NCBI GenBank assembly: GCA_963720475.1
Contig: OY970394.1
Location: 2,480,001 to 2,544,000, forward strand
Direction: 5' to 3'
Origin: G963720475 sp963720475
Lineage (GTDB): Bacteria > Actinomycetota > Thermoleophilia > Solirubrobacterales > Thermoleophilaceae
Length of the DNA: 64,000 nucleotides
Shown: positions 19,809 through 27,441 of the stretch, piece by piece
Position numbering within the stretch: position 1 is the stretch's first letter
Layout: the number at the start of each line of letters is the position of its first letter
The notes under the pieces: generated by a model
Told to the model about the DNA's origin: nothing
Database searches by the model: none
Seen by the model: the letters and a program-made list of their open reading frames with translations, nothing else
Program-made: the position numbers and the translations under genes

Positions 19809-19814
19809 AGGATA
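19809..19814 (-). promoter_or_regulatory. -10 element (TATCCT) for the M20 peptidase operon
   Basis: Minus-strand TATCCT ends 8 nt before ATG 19800 without a Shine-Dalgarno. A divergent TATCGT (19843-19848) serves the plus-strand gene, making 19801-19856 a back-to-back leaderless promoter pair. Confidence 0.55.
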
Positions 19815-19842
19815 CCGGCAGTGCTGGCGGTCTTCGCCGGGC

Positions 19843-19848
19843 TATCGT
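19843..19848 (+). promoter_or_regulatory. -10 element (TATCGT) for the small TM protein
   Basis: TATCGT ends 8 nt before GTG 19857, which decides the start in favour of that GTG over the longer open frame from 19821. Confidence 0.5.
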
Positions 19849-19856
19849 GTCGGAGC

Positions 19857-20219
19857 GTGGGTGTGATCCTCGTACGCGCGGTGCTCGCGGTCGTGGCGAT
19901 CGGGATCATCGTGCTCGTCGCCGGGTGGCAGAGCGACGCGGATGCGTGCGCGGATGCGGCCGATTCGCTGACGGTGCGGCAGCTTGAAACAGATTGCAGT
20001 GAAGAAGACGTGGCTCTCGAGGCCGTGACAGCGATGGCTCGGGGCGGGTCTGGTGCCCGGGCGTTGCCCTTGGCGCGGGCGATGGTGCGGGACCAGCCGG
20101 ACTCGTATCGGTCGTGGCTCGCGTTGGCGGCGGCCGCGCGGGGCAGTAACGAGGGTGAGTACCGGCGGGCGTTGCGGCGGGTGCGGGAACTCAACCCGCG
20201 CTACAGGGCTCCGCAGTGA
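19857..20219 (+). CDS. Small membrane-anchored TPR-like protein, function unknown
   Basis: About 120 residues. An N-terminal hydrophobic helix (VILVRAVLAVVAIGIIVLVAGW, starting near residue 3) is followed by an extracytoplasmic part with a Cys pair (DACADAAD and TDCSEED). A helical repeat-like tail then contains ARALPLARAMVRDQPDSYRS and EYRRALRRVRELNPRY, resembling one and a half TPR units. I do not recognise a named family. It faces an O-antigen ligase-like gene convergently, inside the polysaccharide region, so a role in envelope assembly is conceivable but unproved. Confidence 0.7.
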   Translation: MGVILVRAVLAVVAIGIIVLVAGWQSDADACADAADSLTVRQLETDCSEEDVALEAVTAMARGGSGARALPLARAMVRDQPDSYRSWLALAAAARGSNEGEYRRALRRVRELNPRYRAPQ

Positions 20220-20220
20220 G

Positions 20221-20269
20221 TTCGATGGTCAGTTCTGCTTGCTATAGGCCATAAGAAGTTCCCATCGAA
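20221..20269. terminator. Convergent intergenic hairpin
   Basis: TTCGATGG (20221-20228) and CCATCGAA (20262-20269) form a perfect 8-bp stem enclosing 33 nt. It sits between two convergent genes, 2 nt after the plus-strand stop. Lacking a U-tract, it is a candidate bidirectional terminator only. Confidence 0.4.
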
Positions 20270-20283
20270 TCGCGCGCGGAGGG

Positions 20284-21732
20284 TCAGGCGCGAGTTGAGC
20301 CGAGGTCCGCGCGGGCGAGGAGGGCGCCGGCGAGGACGACCGCGACGCCGGCGACGGCCGGCATCTCCCAATCCCAGTCGAGTCCGGCATGGACCGCGAA
20401 CACGCCGAGGGTCGCGATCCAGCCGGCGACCAGCGCCGGGTCGCGCCCGTACGCCGAGCGTGCGGCGAGCGCGATGCCCCCGATCATGGCGAGCAGGAAG
20501 GCGACGCCGACGAGGCCTAGCTCGGCCGCGGTCTCGATGTAGAGCGAGTGAGCGTCGCGGACGGGCTCGTCGATCTCGCGCTCGCGCTCCCACTCGGTGC
20601 GGAACGAGCCCGCCCCGGTGCCGCGCAACGGCTCCGAGGCGAAGCTGTCCGCGCTGACCTTCCAGTACTCGTAGCGGTTCGAGCCGAACGCGCTCGTGTT
20701 GCGGCCCAGCCCGTCGTCCTGCTCGGCCGGGGCGGCGGCATTGATCGCGGCTGCGCTGAGAGGGATCGCTACTAGCAGCAGCGCGAGCACGACAAGCACG
20801 CGTGCCGAGCCTCGCCGCAGGCGGCCTTCGCCACCGCCCTCCGCCCGGCATGCGAGCAGCTGCGCGCCCACCGCGCTTAGGGCGATCAGGCCCAACAACG
20901 CCAGAGCCGCCACTCCTTCACCAGCCCTGTCTGCCGGACTCCCCACAAGCGACTCGACTTCGGGCCAAACGCTCGAGACGGCCCCGGCCACAACGGCGGT
21001 GAAGAGGGCAATGACGAGCGCGCGGACCTGCTCCCTGGTCGGTGCCAGCAGGATCAGCGCAGCGAGACCGATCAACATCGCTACGACGGCGCCCCGCGAC
21101 AAGGTCAGGTAGAGGCCCGCGCCGAGCACGACGGTGGCGCCTGCCGCGCCGGCTCGCAGCGCGACCGCGCGCGTCGCGTCGCCCATCAGCCGCACGCACA
21201 ACACGAACCCCATCGCCGCCAGCGCGCCGGTCGCGTTCCAGTAGGTGAGCGGCTGCTCGAGCCGACCGGAGCCGCTCTTCGACGCGCTCAGCTCGACGAT
21301 CTCCGGCAACACCCGCCCGGCGAGCCCGTAGCCGATCACGATCAGGACGCCAGCGACGAGCGCGGGCTCGATCGCGCGCGCCGCGCGGTCGTCGCGCCAG
21401 GCGGCGACCCCGGCGAGCAGCGCGCCGAGGTAGGCAAGCGCACGCACCGTGTCGTCCTGGGCCGCGCCCTCGAGCGAGGTCCAGTTGGCCGACAACGCGA
21501 TCCAGCCGGTCAACAGCGCCAGCCCACCAAGCCCAACGCGTCCTCCGACGGACACGGGCAGGGGAATGCTCCGGCTCGCGAGCGCCAGCAGCAGCACGAG
21601 GCCCCACGCCGTCGCGGCAGCCGCGGTGCGCGGCCCGTCAAAGAACCCGCCGGAGAAGAACGCGAGCGCGGTCGGCCCCGCGAGCAGGACGACGCGGGCG
21701 ATCGTCAGCGAGATCGTGTCGAGCGCCGGCAC
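20284..21732 (-). CDS. O-antigen ligase / Wzy-like polytopic membrane protein
   Basis: A 482-residue protein with about 11-12 hydrophobic helices and the Wzy_C/WaaL-type periplasmic segment near residues 340-390: NRYEYWKVSADSFASEPLRG, then GTGAGSFRTEWER and DAHSLYIETAAELGLVG. The family joins or polymerises lipid-linked glycans outside the membrane. In Gram-positives it is usually a capsule or repeat-unit polymerase. It lies 7 bp after a GT4 gene on the same strand and near a flippase, LCP ligase and sugar-nucleotide genes. Start GTG 21732. Confidence 0.85.
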   Translation of the reverse strand: MPALDTISLTIARVVLLAGPTALAFFSGGFFDGPRTAAAATAWGLVLLLALASRSIPLPVSVGGRVGLGGLALLTGWIALSANWTSLEGAAQDDTVRALAYLGALLAGVAAWRDDRAARAIEPALVAGVLIVIGYGLAGRVLPEIVELSASKSGSGRLEQPLTYWNATGALAAMGFVLCVRLMGDATRAVALRAGAAGATVVLGAGLYLTLSRGAVVAMLIGLAALILLAPTREQVRALVIALFTAVVAGAVSSVWPEVESLVGSPADRAGEGVAALALLGLIALSAVGAQLLACRAEGGGEGRLRRGSARVLVVLALLLVAIPLSAAAINAAAPAEQDDGLGRNTSAFGSNRYEYWKVSADSFASEPLRGTGAGSFRTEWEREREIDEPVRDAHSLYIETAAELGLVGVAFLLAMIGGIALAARSAYGRDPALVAGWIATLGVFAVHAGLDWDWEMPAVAGVAVVLAGALLARADLGSTRA

Positions 21733-21739
21733 GCCGCTA

Positions 21740-22930
21740 CTAGACGAGCGGGCGGATCAGCCCGCGGCGGGCGCCCCGCACACGCGGCGTCGTCGCGTGC
21801 GGCGGACGCTCCTCGCCGCGGGCAGCGCGCATCGCGCGCTCCACCTCACGCGGGAGCTCGCGGTCGAAGACCTCGCGGTCGAAGCGGGCGGCGTTGTCGA
21901 CGCACGCCTGCGGATCGACTGCGGCGGCGTCGAAGCCGGCGACCGCCTCTGCGAGCTCCTCTGCGCCGCCGTCCCAGAAGCAGCCGGTCACCCCGTCCTC
22001 GACGGTCTCGAGCGCGCCGCCCCGGGCGATCGAGATCGCGGGCCGCCCTGCAGCTTGGGCCTCGACCGCCGCGATCCCGAACTCCTCGATCGCGGTCACG
22101 ATCAGCGCGCGGCAGGTGGACAAGAGCCACGCCGCCTCCGGGTCGGAGACGCGCCCCGCGAAGCGGATAGTCGGTCCCGCGATCCGCTCGAGCCGAGCCT
22201 GGTCGGGGCCGTCGCCGACGACGACGAGCGGCAGCGCGAGCTTGTTGAAGGCCTTGATCGCCTGGTCGATCCGCTTGTGCGAGACCAGCTCGGAGAGGAC
22301 GAGGTAGTGATCGCGTGAAGCGCTCGGCGTGAAGCGCCCCGTCTCGACCGGCGGATAGACCACGCTCGAGCGGCGACCGAAATACGTGCGCACGCGCGCC
22401 TGCGTCGCGCGCGAGTTGGTCACGTAGTGGTCCACGCGCTGGGCGGCGATCCAGTCCCACTGGCGCCAGCGCCGGAACAGCAGGCGCAGTGCCATGCGCG
22501 AGAACGGGTCGCGGCGGTCGCTGAGCGCACGGTCGCGCTCGTTCCACGCGTAGCGGAACGGGTTGTGGCAGTAGCAGACGTGGACGGTGTCCTCGTCGCA
22601 GATGAGCGCGTGCGCCCACGCGCTGGAGCTCGACACGACGAGGTCGTACTCGGAGAAGTCGAGCGACTCGATCGCGGCGGGGTAGAGCGGCAGCAGTGCG
22701 CGGAAGGTGTGCGCGTTCGGCCGCAGCTTCTGCAGGAACGACCCCTGCACGTTGCGGTGCGCGAACCGACCCTCGGTGCCCTCTTCGTCGTAGACGGCGG
22801 TGAACACGTCGGCGTCCGGCCAGAGCTCGCACATCGCGAGGAAGACGCGCTCGGCGCCGCGCAGGTCGAGCAGGAAGTCGTGGACGAGTGCCACGCGCCG
22901 CGGCGCCGGGTCGGTGCTTTTCCCCTGCAT
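21740..22930 (-). CDS. Glycosyltransferase family 4 protein
   Basis: A 396-residue GT-B enzyme. The N-terminus is RRVALVHDFLLDLRGAERVF, the middle has CYCHNPFRYAWNERDR, and the C-terminal donor domain has VVGDGPDQARLERIAG and the GT4 nucleotide-sugar motif AIEEFGIAAVEAQAAGRPAI. It transfers a hexose, probably mannose or similar, onto a lipid-linked acceptor at the inner membrane face. The open frame extends upstream to 23356, but that part lies antisense to the LAxTG gene. ATG 22930 with a TACACT -10 (22946-22941), 10 nt away, is the likely start. Confidence 0.88.
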   Translation of the reverse strand: MQGKSTDPAPRRVALVHDFLLDLRGAERVFLAMCELWPDADVFTAVYDEEGTEGRFAHRNVQGSFLQKLRPNAHTFRALLPLYPAAIESLDFSEYDLVVSSSSAWAHALICDEDTVHVCYCHNPFRYAWNERDRALSDRRDPFSRMALRLLFRRWRQWDWIAAQRVDHYVTNSRATQARVRTYFGRRSSVVYPPVETGRFTPSASRDHYLVLSELVSHKRIDQAIKAFNKLALPLVVVGDGPDQARLERIAGPTIRFAGRVSDPEAAWLLSTCRALIVTAIEEFGIAAVEAQAAGRPAISIARGGALETVEDGVTGCFWDGGAEELAEAVAGFDAAAVDPQACVDNAARFDREVFDRELPREVERAMRAARGEERPPHATTPRVRGARRGLIRPLV

Positions 22931-22991
22931 CAGGCGGCTGAGTGTAGGGAGCGATCGCGGTCGCGGGAAACCTGTGATACCAATGGCCCGC

Positions 22992-23360
22992 ATGAACACG
23001 ACGCCGAAGAAGATCGCCGCGACCCTCGGAATCACCGCCCTGTTCGCGTTCCCCGCGGGCGCGCTCGCCCAGAGCGCGGGCGATGAGCAGTACTCGGACC
23101 CGCTCCAGGGCGAGTCACAGCAGGACTCCAGCGGCAACTCGAACTCCGGCTCCTCGGGATCGGGCACCAGCGGCTCGTCCGGCTCCGGTTCATCCGGTTC
23201 GACGTCGAGCGGCTCGAGCGCCCAATCGAGCCAATCGAGCTCCCAGGGGACGACGACCGAGCTCGCGCGCACGGGCTTCCCGGCCGCGCTCGTCGCCCTC
23301 GGCGGCGCTGCGCTGGCGGGCGCCGGCGTCGCAATCCGCCGGCGCACCCGCAACAACTAG
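22992..23360 (+). CDS. Small Ser/Gly-rich secreted protein with LAxTG sortase signal
   Basis: 122 residues. A signal peptide (basic MNTTPKK, hydrophobic core, cut probably after GALA) is followed by a low-complexity Ser/Gly stretch of about 55 residues with few charges. The cell-wall sorting signal is LARTG, then a hydrophobic helix (FPAALVALGGAALAGAGVAI) and a basic tail RRRTRNN. LAxTG is the variant motif used by actinobacterial class E sortases. The mature protein would be a short glycosylatable spacer on peptidoglycan. ATG 22983 is an alternative start, but ATG 22992 fits the GATACC -10-like element at 22976-22981 better. Confidence 0.8.
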   Translation: MNTTPKKIAATLGITALFAFPAGALAQSAGDEQYSDPLQGESQQDSSGNSNSGSSGSGTSGSSGSGSSGSTSSGSSAQSSQSSSQGTTTELARTGFPAALVALGGAALAGAGVAIRRRTRNN

Positions 23361-23369
23361 CCCGCCGGC

Positions 23370-24899
23370 CTACAGCGGCGACTCGACGCCCGGCGGTTCG
23401 AGCGGCTGCGACTCCGGGTCGAACTTCCGCCCCGGGAACGCGCGCGTGCGCAGATAGCCCCAGAGCTCGCGCAGGAGCTCGCGCTCGACCAGCCACGTTG
23501 TGAGCGCGGTCACGCCCACGAACAGCGCGACCTCCGCGATCGCCTGGCCCGCGGTGCGCTCGCCTCCCCACAGCAGCAGGCGCAACCCCATCGCGGCCGC
23601 AGCACCGGCCAGGACGGGCACAGACACGCGCGCGCCGATCGTCGCGAGGTTGACCTTCGGGAAGAGCCGGCGCAGGTAAGCCTGGCGTACCACGAGCTGC
23701 ACGAGCGTCCCCGCCACACGGCCGGCGATGAATCCCCAGAAGCCCCAGATGAAGAGCGCTGGCACCGCCAAGACGAGGAAGCCGGTCACCATCACCGCCG
23801 ACTCGATCGCCTGCGGCCGTGAGTCGCCCCGCGCGCGGAAGAACGAGAACCAGTTGTAGCCCAGCTGCTCGAAGGCGGCCGCGACGCCGAGACCCTGGAG
23901 CAGCAGGATCGCCGGCTCCCATTCCGAGCCGAGGACGAAGTCGACGAGGTCCTCTGCGAACAACACGAACACGGCGCAGACCGGCAGCGACCAAAGCAGC
24001 ATCATCCGGTTGGACTTGACGAACAGCTCCTCGAGCGTCTCGAGCTTGTCGCGGATGGCGACGGCGGCCGGGTAGATCGTCGCGGTCAGGATCTGGTTCG
24101 CCCGCTGGCCGTAGCGGGTGAAAGTGAACGCGAGCGTGACGAAGCCCGCGGCGGCGATCCCGCCGTCGATGTTGAACGCGAGCAGCTGCCCGCCCTGGAC
24201 CGCTAGCAGCGCCGCCGCGCTGGCGAAGATCGGCCAGCTGAAGTTGAGGTAACGCTGGATCGCGGCGCGATCGAAGTCGAGGCCGACCTTCAGCGGCGAC
24301 GCGATCATCGCCGCGATGATCGCCACGCTGTTGCCGACGATCGGCCCGATCACGAGGCTCCACACCCCCACGCCCGCAATCGCCAGCGGGACCGTGACGA
24401 AGAACGTGACGAGCGGGACGATCCCCTCGAGCAGCCGCAGCCGGACGAAGTCCATCCGGCGGAAGAAGACCCACATCGGCGCGTGGAACGCGAACGCCAC
24501 CGGTAGATAAGCGACCGCGAGCGTCAGGGGCAGAAGGCGGTCGTCGTCGAAGACGACTGCGAGGATCGGCGCCGAGATCACGATCCCGAGCGAGCACACC
24601 AGCGCAAAGCCGAGCTCGACCGTGAACGCCTTGCGGAACTCGGCCTGCTGGTCGGGCTCGTCCTGGCGGACGAACGCCTCGTCGACACCCGCCTTCTTCA
24701 GCTCGAGGAAGGTGACCGAGATCGTCGAGACGATCGCGTAGAGCCCGATCGCCACCGGCCCGAGCAAGGCGGTGACGACCACGCCCTGGATGAGCAGCAG
24801 CCCCTGGACGCTGCCGAGGAAGAGCGCGTTGAAGGCGCCGCCGCGCGCCGTGCGCTCGCGCAGCTCCTCGCGCGGAAAGGCGAGGCGCTCCTCGCCCAT
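23370..24899 (-). CDS. Lipopolysaccharide/oligosaccharide flippase (Wzx/MATE-like)
   Basis: A 509-residue membrane protein with 12-14 predicted helices, of the polysaccharide-biosynthesis (MurJ/Wzx/MviN) superfamily. It begins ARGGAFNALFLGSVQGLLLIQGVVVTALLGP and continues GLYAIVSTISVTFLELKKAGVDEAF. Such proteins flip undecaprenyl-linked sugars across the cytoplasmic membrane. It would hand repeat units to the Wzy-like protein at 20284-21732. A soluble, proline-containing C-terminal tail of about 40 residues follows the last helix. It is on the same strand as, and upstream of, the GT4 and ligase genes. Confidence 0.87.
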   Translation of the reverse strand: MGEERLAFPREELRERTARGGAFNALFLGSVQGLLLIQGVVVTALLGPVAIGLYAIVSTISVTFLELKKAGVDEAFVRQDEPDQQAEFRKAFTVELGFALVCSLGIVISAPILAVVFDDDRLLPLTLAVAYLPVAFAFHAPMWVFFRRMDFVRLRLLEGIVPLVTFFVTVPLAIAGVGVWSLVIGPIVGNSVAIIAAMIASPLKVGLDFDRAAIQRYLNFSWPIFASAAALLAVQGGQLLAFNIDGGIAAAGFVTLAFTFTRYGQRANQILTATIYPAAVAIRDKLETLEELFVKSNRMMLLWSLPVCAVFVLFAEDLVDFVLGSEWEPAILLLQGLGVAAAFEQLGYNWFSFFRARGDSRPQAIESAVMVTGFLVLAVPALFIWGFWGFIAGRVAGTLVQLVVRQAYLRRLFPKVNLATIGARVSVPVLAGAAAAMGLRLLLWGGERTAGQAIAEVALFVGVTALTTWLVERELLRELWGYLRTRAFPGRKFDPESQPLEPPGVESPL

Positions 24900-24949
24900 G
24901 AGCTAGCTACGGCCCCGGTACCCGTGCGCGGATGGCACGGCCGGCGACT

Positions 24950-26098
24950 CTACTTGCAGCGCCCGGCGTCCGTCTTGCTACAGCCCTGGTAGCGCTGCGC
25001 GCTGCGCCTGTAGGCGGCGAGTGCCGGCTTCTCCTCGATCGACGTCGTCGAGGGCGTGTAGCGGGTCAAGCCCGAGAAGCCGAAGATGCTGACCAGCTGG
25101 TTGCCGGTGTTCGGGTTGTACTCGGAGGCCCAGGTGAACCAGTACGCGCGCTCGACGCGCGTGGACTTCTCCTTGCGCGCGGCGACGAGCTTGTCGTACG
25201 CGGAGGTGAGGTTCTTCGCGAGCCCGTCGTCGGTCACCTGGATGCCCGCGATCGACTTCGGCGCGCTGACCTTGCCCTTCGACGCCGACCAGCCGAACTC
25301 GGTGATCCACAGCGGCACGTTCTTGTCGCCGTTCTCGTTCATCACCTCGCGCGAGCGGCGGACGATCGTCGGCACGCCCTTGGGGAAGCGCGTGTACGGA
25401 TGGATCGCCATCACGTCGTAGGCGCGCTTGCCGCCCCGCTTGTCGTAGTAGTCCTCGAGGATGTCCCACGGCGCGCGCGTGATCCCGCCGAAGACGACGG
25501 TCGCGCCCGGGTCGCGCTGCTTGAGCAGCTTGTACGACGCGCGCAGCAGCTTGTGGTAGCTGGATTCCCAGTTCGGCACGTCCCAGTAGTCGCGCAGGTG
25601 CGGCTCGTTCCAGATCTGCCACTCGCGGACGAAGCGCCTGGGGAGATCCGGGCGCTCGCGCCAGAGCGCGCCGTTCGGGCCGTAGCGGGCGATGAGCGCG
25701 TCGAGGTATGCGGTGTAGTCGGACACGTTCCTCGGCGGGGAGCCGCCCTTGGCCGGGTCGATCCGCGCCCACTCGGGCGTGTTCACGACGACGGGCAGCA
25801 CGCGCACTCCGTGCGTGGCCGCTTGGCTGACGATCCGGTCGATCGCGGTGAAGTCGATCGGGCCCGGCTGCGGCTGGGCCTTCGTCCAGTAGAAGGAGAC
25901 GCGCGCGGACTCGACGCCGTTCCTCGCCATCCGCGCCCACTCGGCGTCCTGCACCGCCGTCGGCGCGTCGAGGATCTCGCTGCCGTAGTTGGCCGAGTGG
26001 AAGCCGAACGGGACCGTCCGCTTCGCCTCGGCGGCGGGTGCTGCAAGCGCGATCGCCAGCGCTACGGCGGCGATCGGCGCGAGTCGGGTCCGCGTCAT
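24950..26098 (-). CDS. Secreted clan GH-A glycoside hydrolase (GH39/GH5-like)
   Basis: 382 residues with a signal peptide (MTRTRLAPIAAVALAIALAA, cut near AEA-K). The TIM barrel carries the acid/base Asn-Glu pair in WQIWNEPH (about 161-168) and the nucleophile-type Glu in LWITEFGWS (about 258), the hallmark of clan GH-A retaining enzymes. The C-terminus has a Cys pair (GCSKTDAGRC). The substrate is unknown, but the position beside the flippase suggests trimming or turnover of the cell's own glycan. A TATCCT -10 (26124-26119) lies 20 nt before ATG 26098. Confidence 0.82.
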   Translation of the reverse strand: MTRTRLAPIAAVALAIALAAPAAEAKRTVPFGFHSANYGSEILDAPTAVQDAEWARMARNGVESARVSFYWTKAQPQPGPIDFTAIDRIVSQAATHGVRVLPVVVNTPEWARIDPAKGGSPPRNVSDYTAYLDALIARYGPNGALWRERPDLPRRFVREWQIWNEPHLRDYWDVPNWESSYHKLLRASYKLLKQRDPGATVVFGGITRAPWDILEDYYDKRGGKRAYDVMAIHPYTRFPKGVPTIVRRSREVMNENGDKNVPLWITEFGWSASKGKVSAPKSIAGIQVTDDGLAKNLTSAYDKLVAARKEKSTRVERAYWFTWASEYNPNTGNQLVSIFGFSGLTRYTPSTTSIEEKPALAAYRRSAQRYQGCSKTDAGRCK

Positions 26099-26158
26099 CG
26101 AGCGCAAGGAACCCGGCAGGATAGGGATGGTTGCGCCGTCGCCGCGACTGGCCGCGAC

Positions 26159-26164
26159 TAGGCT
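26159..26164 (+). promoter_or_regulatory. -10 element (TAGGCT) for acyl-CoA dehydrogenase
   Basis: TAGGCT lies 6 nt before GTG 26171 with no Shine-Dalgarno, so the mRNA is probably leaderless. Confidence 0.55.
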
Positions 26165-26170
26165 TCGGGT

Positions 26171-27403
26171 GTGTCCGCGACGACGCCGGGGTTCACCCCC
26201 TCCGATCGCGCCGCCGACCTGCGCGGCCGAGTGCGGGCGTTCGTCGACGAGCGCGTGATCCCGGCCGAGCCCGACCTCGATGCGGAGGGCGGGCTCGCCG
26301 TCGGCGGGCCGATGCGCGCGCTCCAAGACGAGGCGAAGGCCGAGGGCCTGTGGGCGCTCGGCCTGCCGGAGGAGATCGGGGGCGGCGGGCTCTCGTTCAT
26401 GGACTACGTCTACGTCAACGAGATCGTCGGCCGCTCCGAGCACGCGATGGTCGCGCTCGGCACCCACTCGGCACAGGACGCGACGATGCTGAACCTCTAC
26501 GCCTCCCCGGAGCAGCGCGAGCGCTGGCTGCGGCCGCTGGTGGAGGGCGAGATCTACCCCTCGATCGGGATGACGGAGCCGGAGGTGGCCGGCTCGGACC
26601 CGACGGGCGTTCGCGCGACCGCCGAGCTCGATGGCGACGAGTGGGTCGTGAACGCGCACAAGTGGTTCACGACGGGCGCGAACGTCGCCGCTTTCACCAC
26701 CGTCTTCTGCGTAACCGAGCCCGACGCGGCGCCGCACGCGCGCTGCTCGATGGTGATCGTTCCGACCGACTCGCCGGGCTACGAGATCGTGCGCGTCATC
26801 CCGGTGATGGGCGAGACCGCGGGCGCCCACTGCGAGATCCGCCTGACCGACGTGCGCGTTCCGGCCGACAGCCTCCTCGGCGGCCGCGGCGAGGCGTTCA
26901 GGATCGCCCAGGACCGCCTCGGCCCCGGCCGGATCTACCACTGCATGCGCTGGCTCGGCCAGGCACAGCGGGCGTTCGACCTGATGTGCGAGCGCGCGCT
27001 CGAGCGCGAGGCGTTCGGCTCGCCGCTCGCGCGCAAGCAGACCGTCCAGAACTGGATCGCCGACTCGGCAGCCGAGATCCAGGCCGCGCGGCTGATGACG
27101 CTCCAGGCGGCCGCGAAGATCGACGCCGCCATGCGCGGCGAGGGGGGCTCGGGGGACGCACGCGTCGAGATCGCGCTGATCAAGTTCTTCGGCGCGAAGG
27201 TCCTGCACGACGTGATCGACCGCGCGATCCAGGTCCACGGAGCGCTCGGCGTGTCGGCCGACCGGCCGCTCGAGCGGATGTACCGCCACGCCCGCTACGC
27301 GCGCATCTACGACGGGCCCGACGAGGTCCACCGCATCAGCGCGGCGCGCCGGATCCTCGGCGGCTACGCCGACGGCGGCGCCGGCTTCGATTTCGCCGGC
27401 TGA
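26171..27403 (+). CDS. Acyl-CoA dehydrogenase (ACAD10/11-like)
   Basis: A 410-residue flavoprotein that oxidises an acyl-CoA to the trans-2-enoyl-CoA and passes electrons to ETF. The FAD/substrate segment is SIGMTEPEVAGSDPTG, followed by HKWFTTGANVAAFTTVFC, the helical domain with RIYHCMRWLGQAQRAFD, and a C-terminal IQVHGALGVSADRPLERMYRHARYARIYDGPDEVHR. The usual IYEG catalytic Glu position reads Asp (IYDGPDEVHR), as I recall from ACAD10/11-type proteins. That makes the chain-length specificity uncertain. GTG 26171 is fixed by the -10. Confidence 0.9.
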   Translation: MSATTPGFTPSDRAADLRGRVRAFVDERVIPAEPDLDAEGGLAVGGPMRALQDEAKAEGLWALGLPEEIGGGGLSFMDYVYVNEIVGRSEHAMVALGTHSAQDATMLNLYASPEQRERWLRPLVEGEIYPSIGMTEPEVAGSDPTGVRATAELDGDEWVVNAHKWFTTGANVAAFTTVFCVTEPDAAPHARCSMVIVPTDSPGYEIVRVIPVMGETAGAHCEIRLTDVRVPADSLLGGRGEAFRIAQDRLGPGRIYHCMRWLGQAQRAFDLMCERALEREAFGSPLARKQTVQNWIADSAAEIQAARLMTLQAAAKIDAAMRGEGGSGDARVEIALIKFFGAKVLHDVIDRAIQVHGALGVSADRPLERMYRHARYARIYDGPDEVHRISAARRILGGYADGGAGFDFAG

Positions 27404-27428
27404 GCGCCCTGAGCCGGCTCGCGCGCGT

Positions 27429-27434
27429 TAGGGT
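27429..27434 (+). promoter_or_regulatory. -10 element (TAGGGT) for the ThDP decarboxylase
   Basis: TAGGGT ends 7 nt before ATG 27442, giving a probable leaderless transcript separate from the preceding acyl-CoA dehydrogenase gene. Confidence 0.55.
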
Positions 27435-27441
27435 CGCGAGC

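Noticed and set aside
21740..23356. Glycosyltransferase starting at 23356 with an acidic N-terminal extension
   Set aside because: The extension is the antisense of the Ser/Gly-rich LAxTG gene; ATG 22930 with its own -10 gives the normal GT4 N-terminus.
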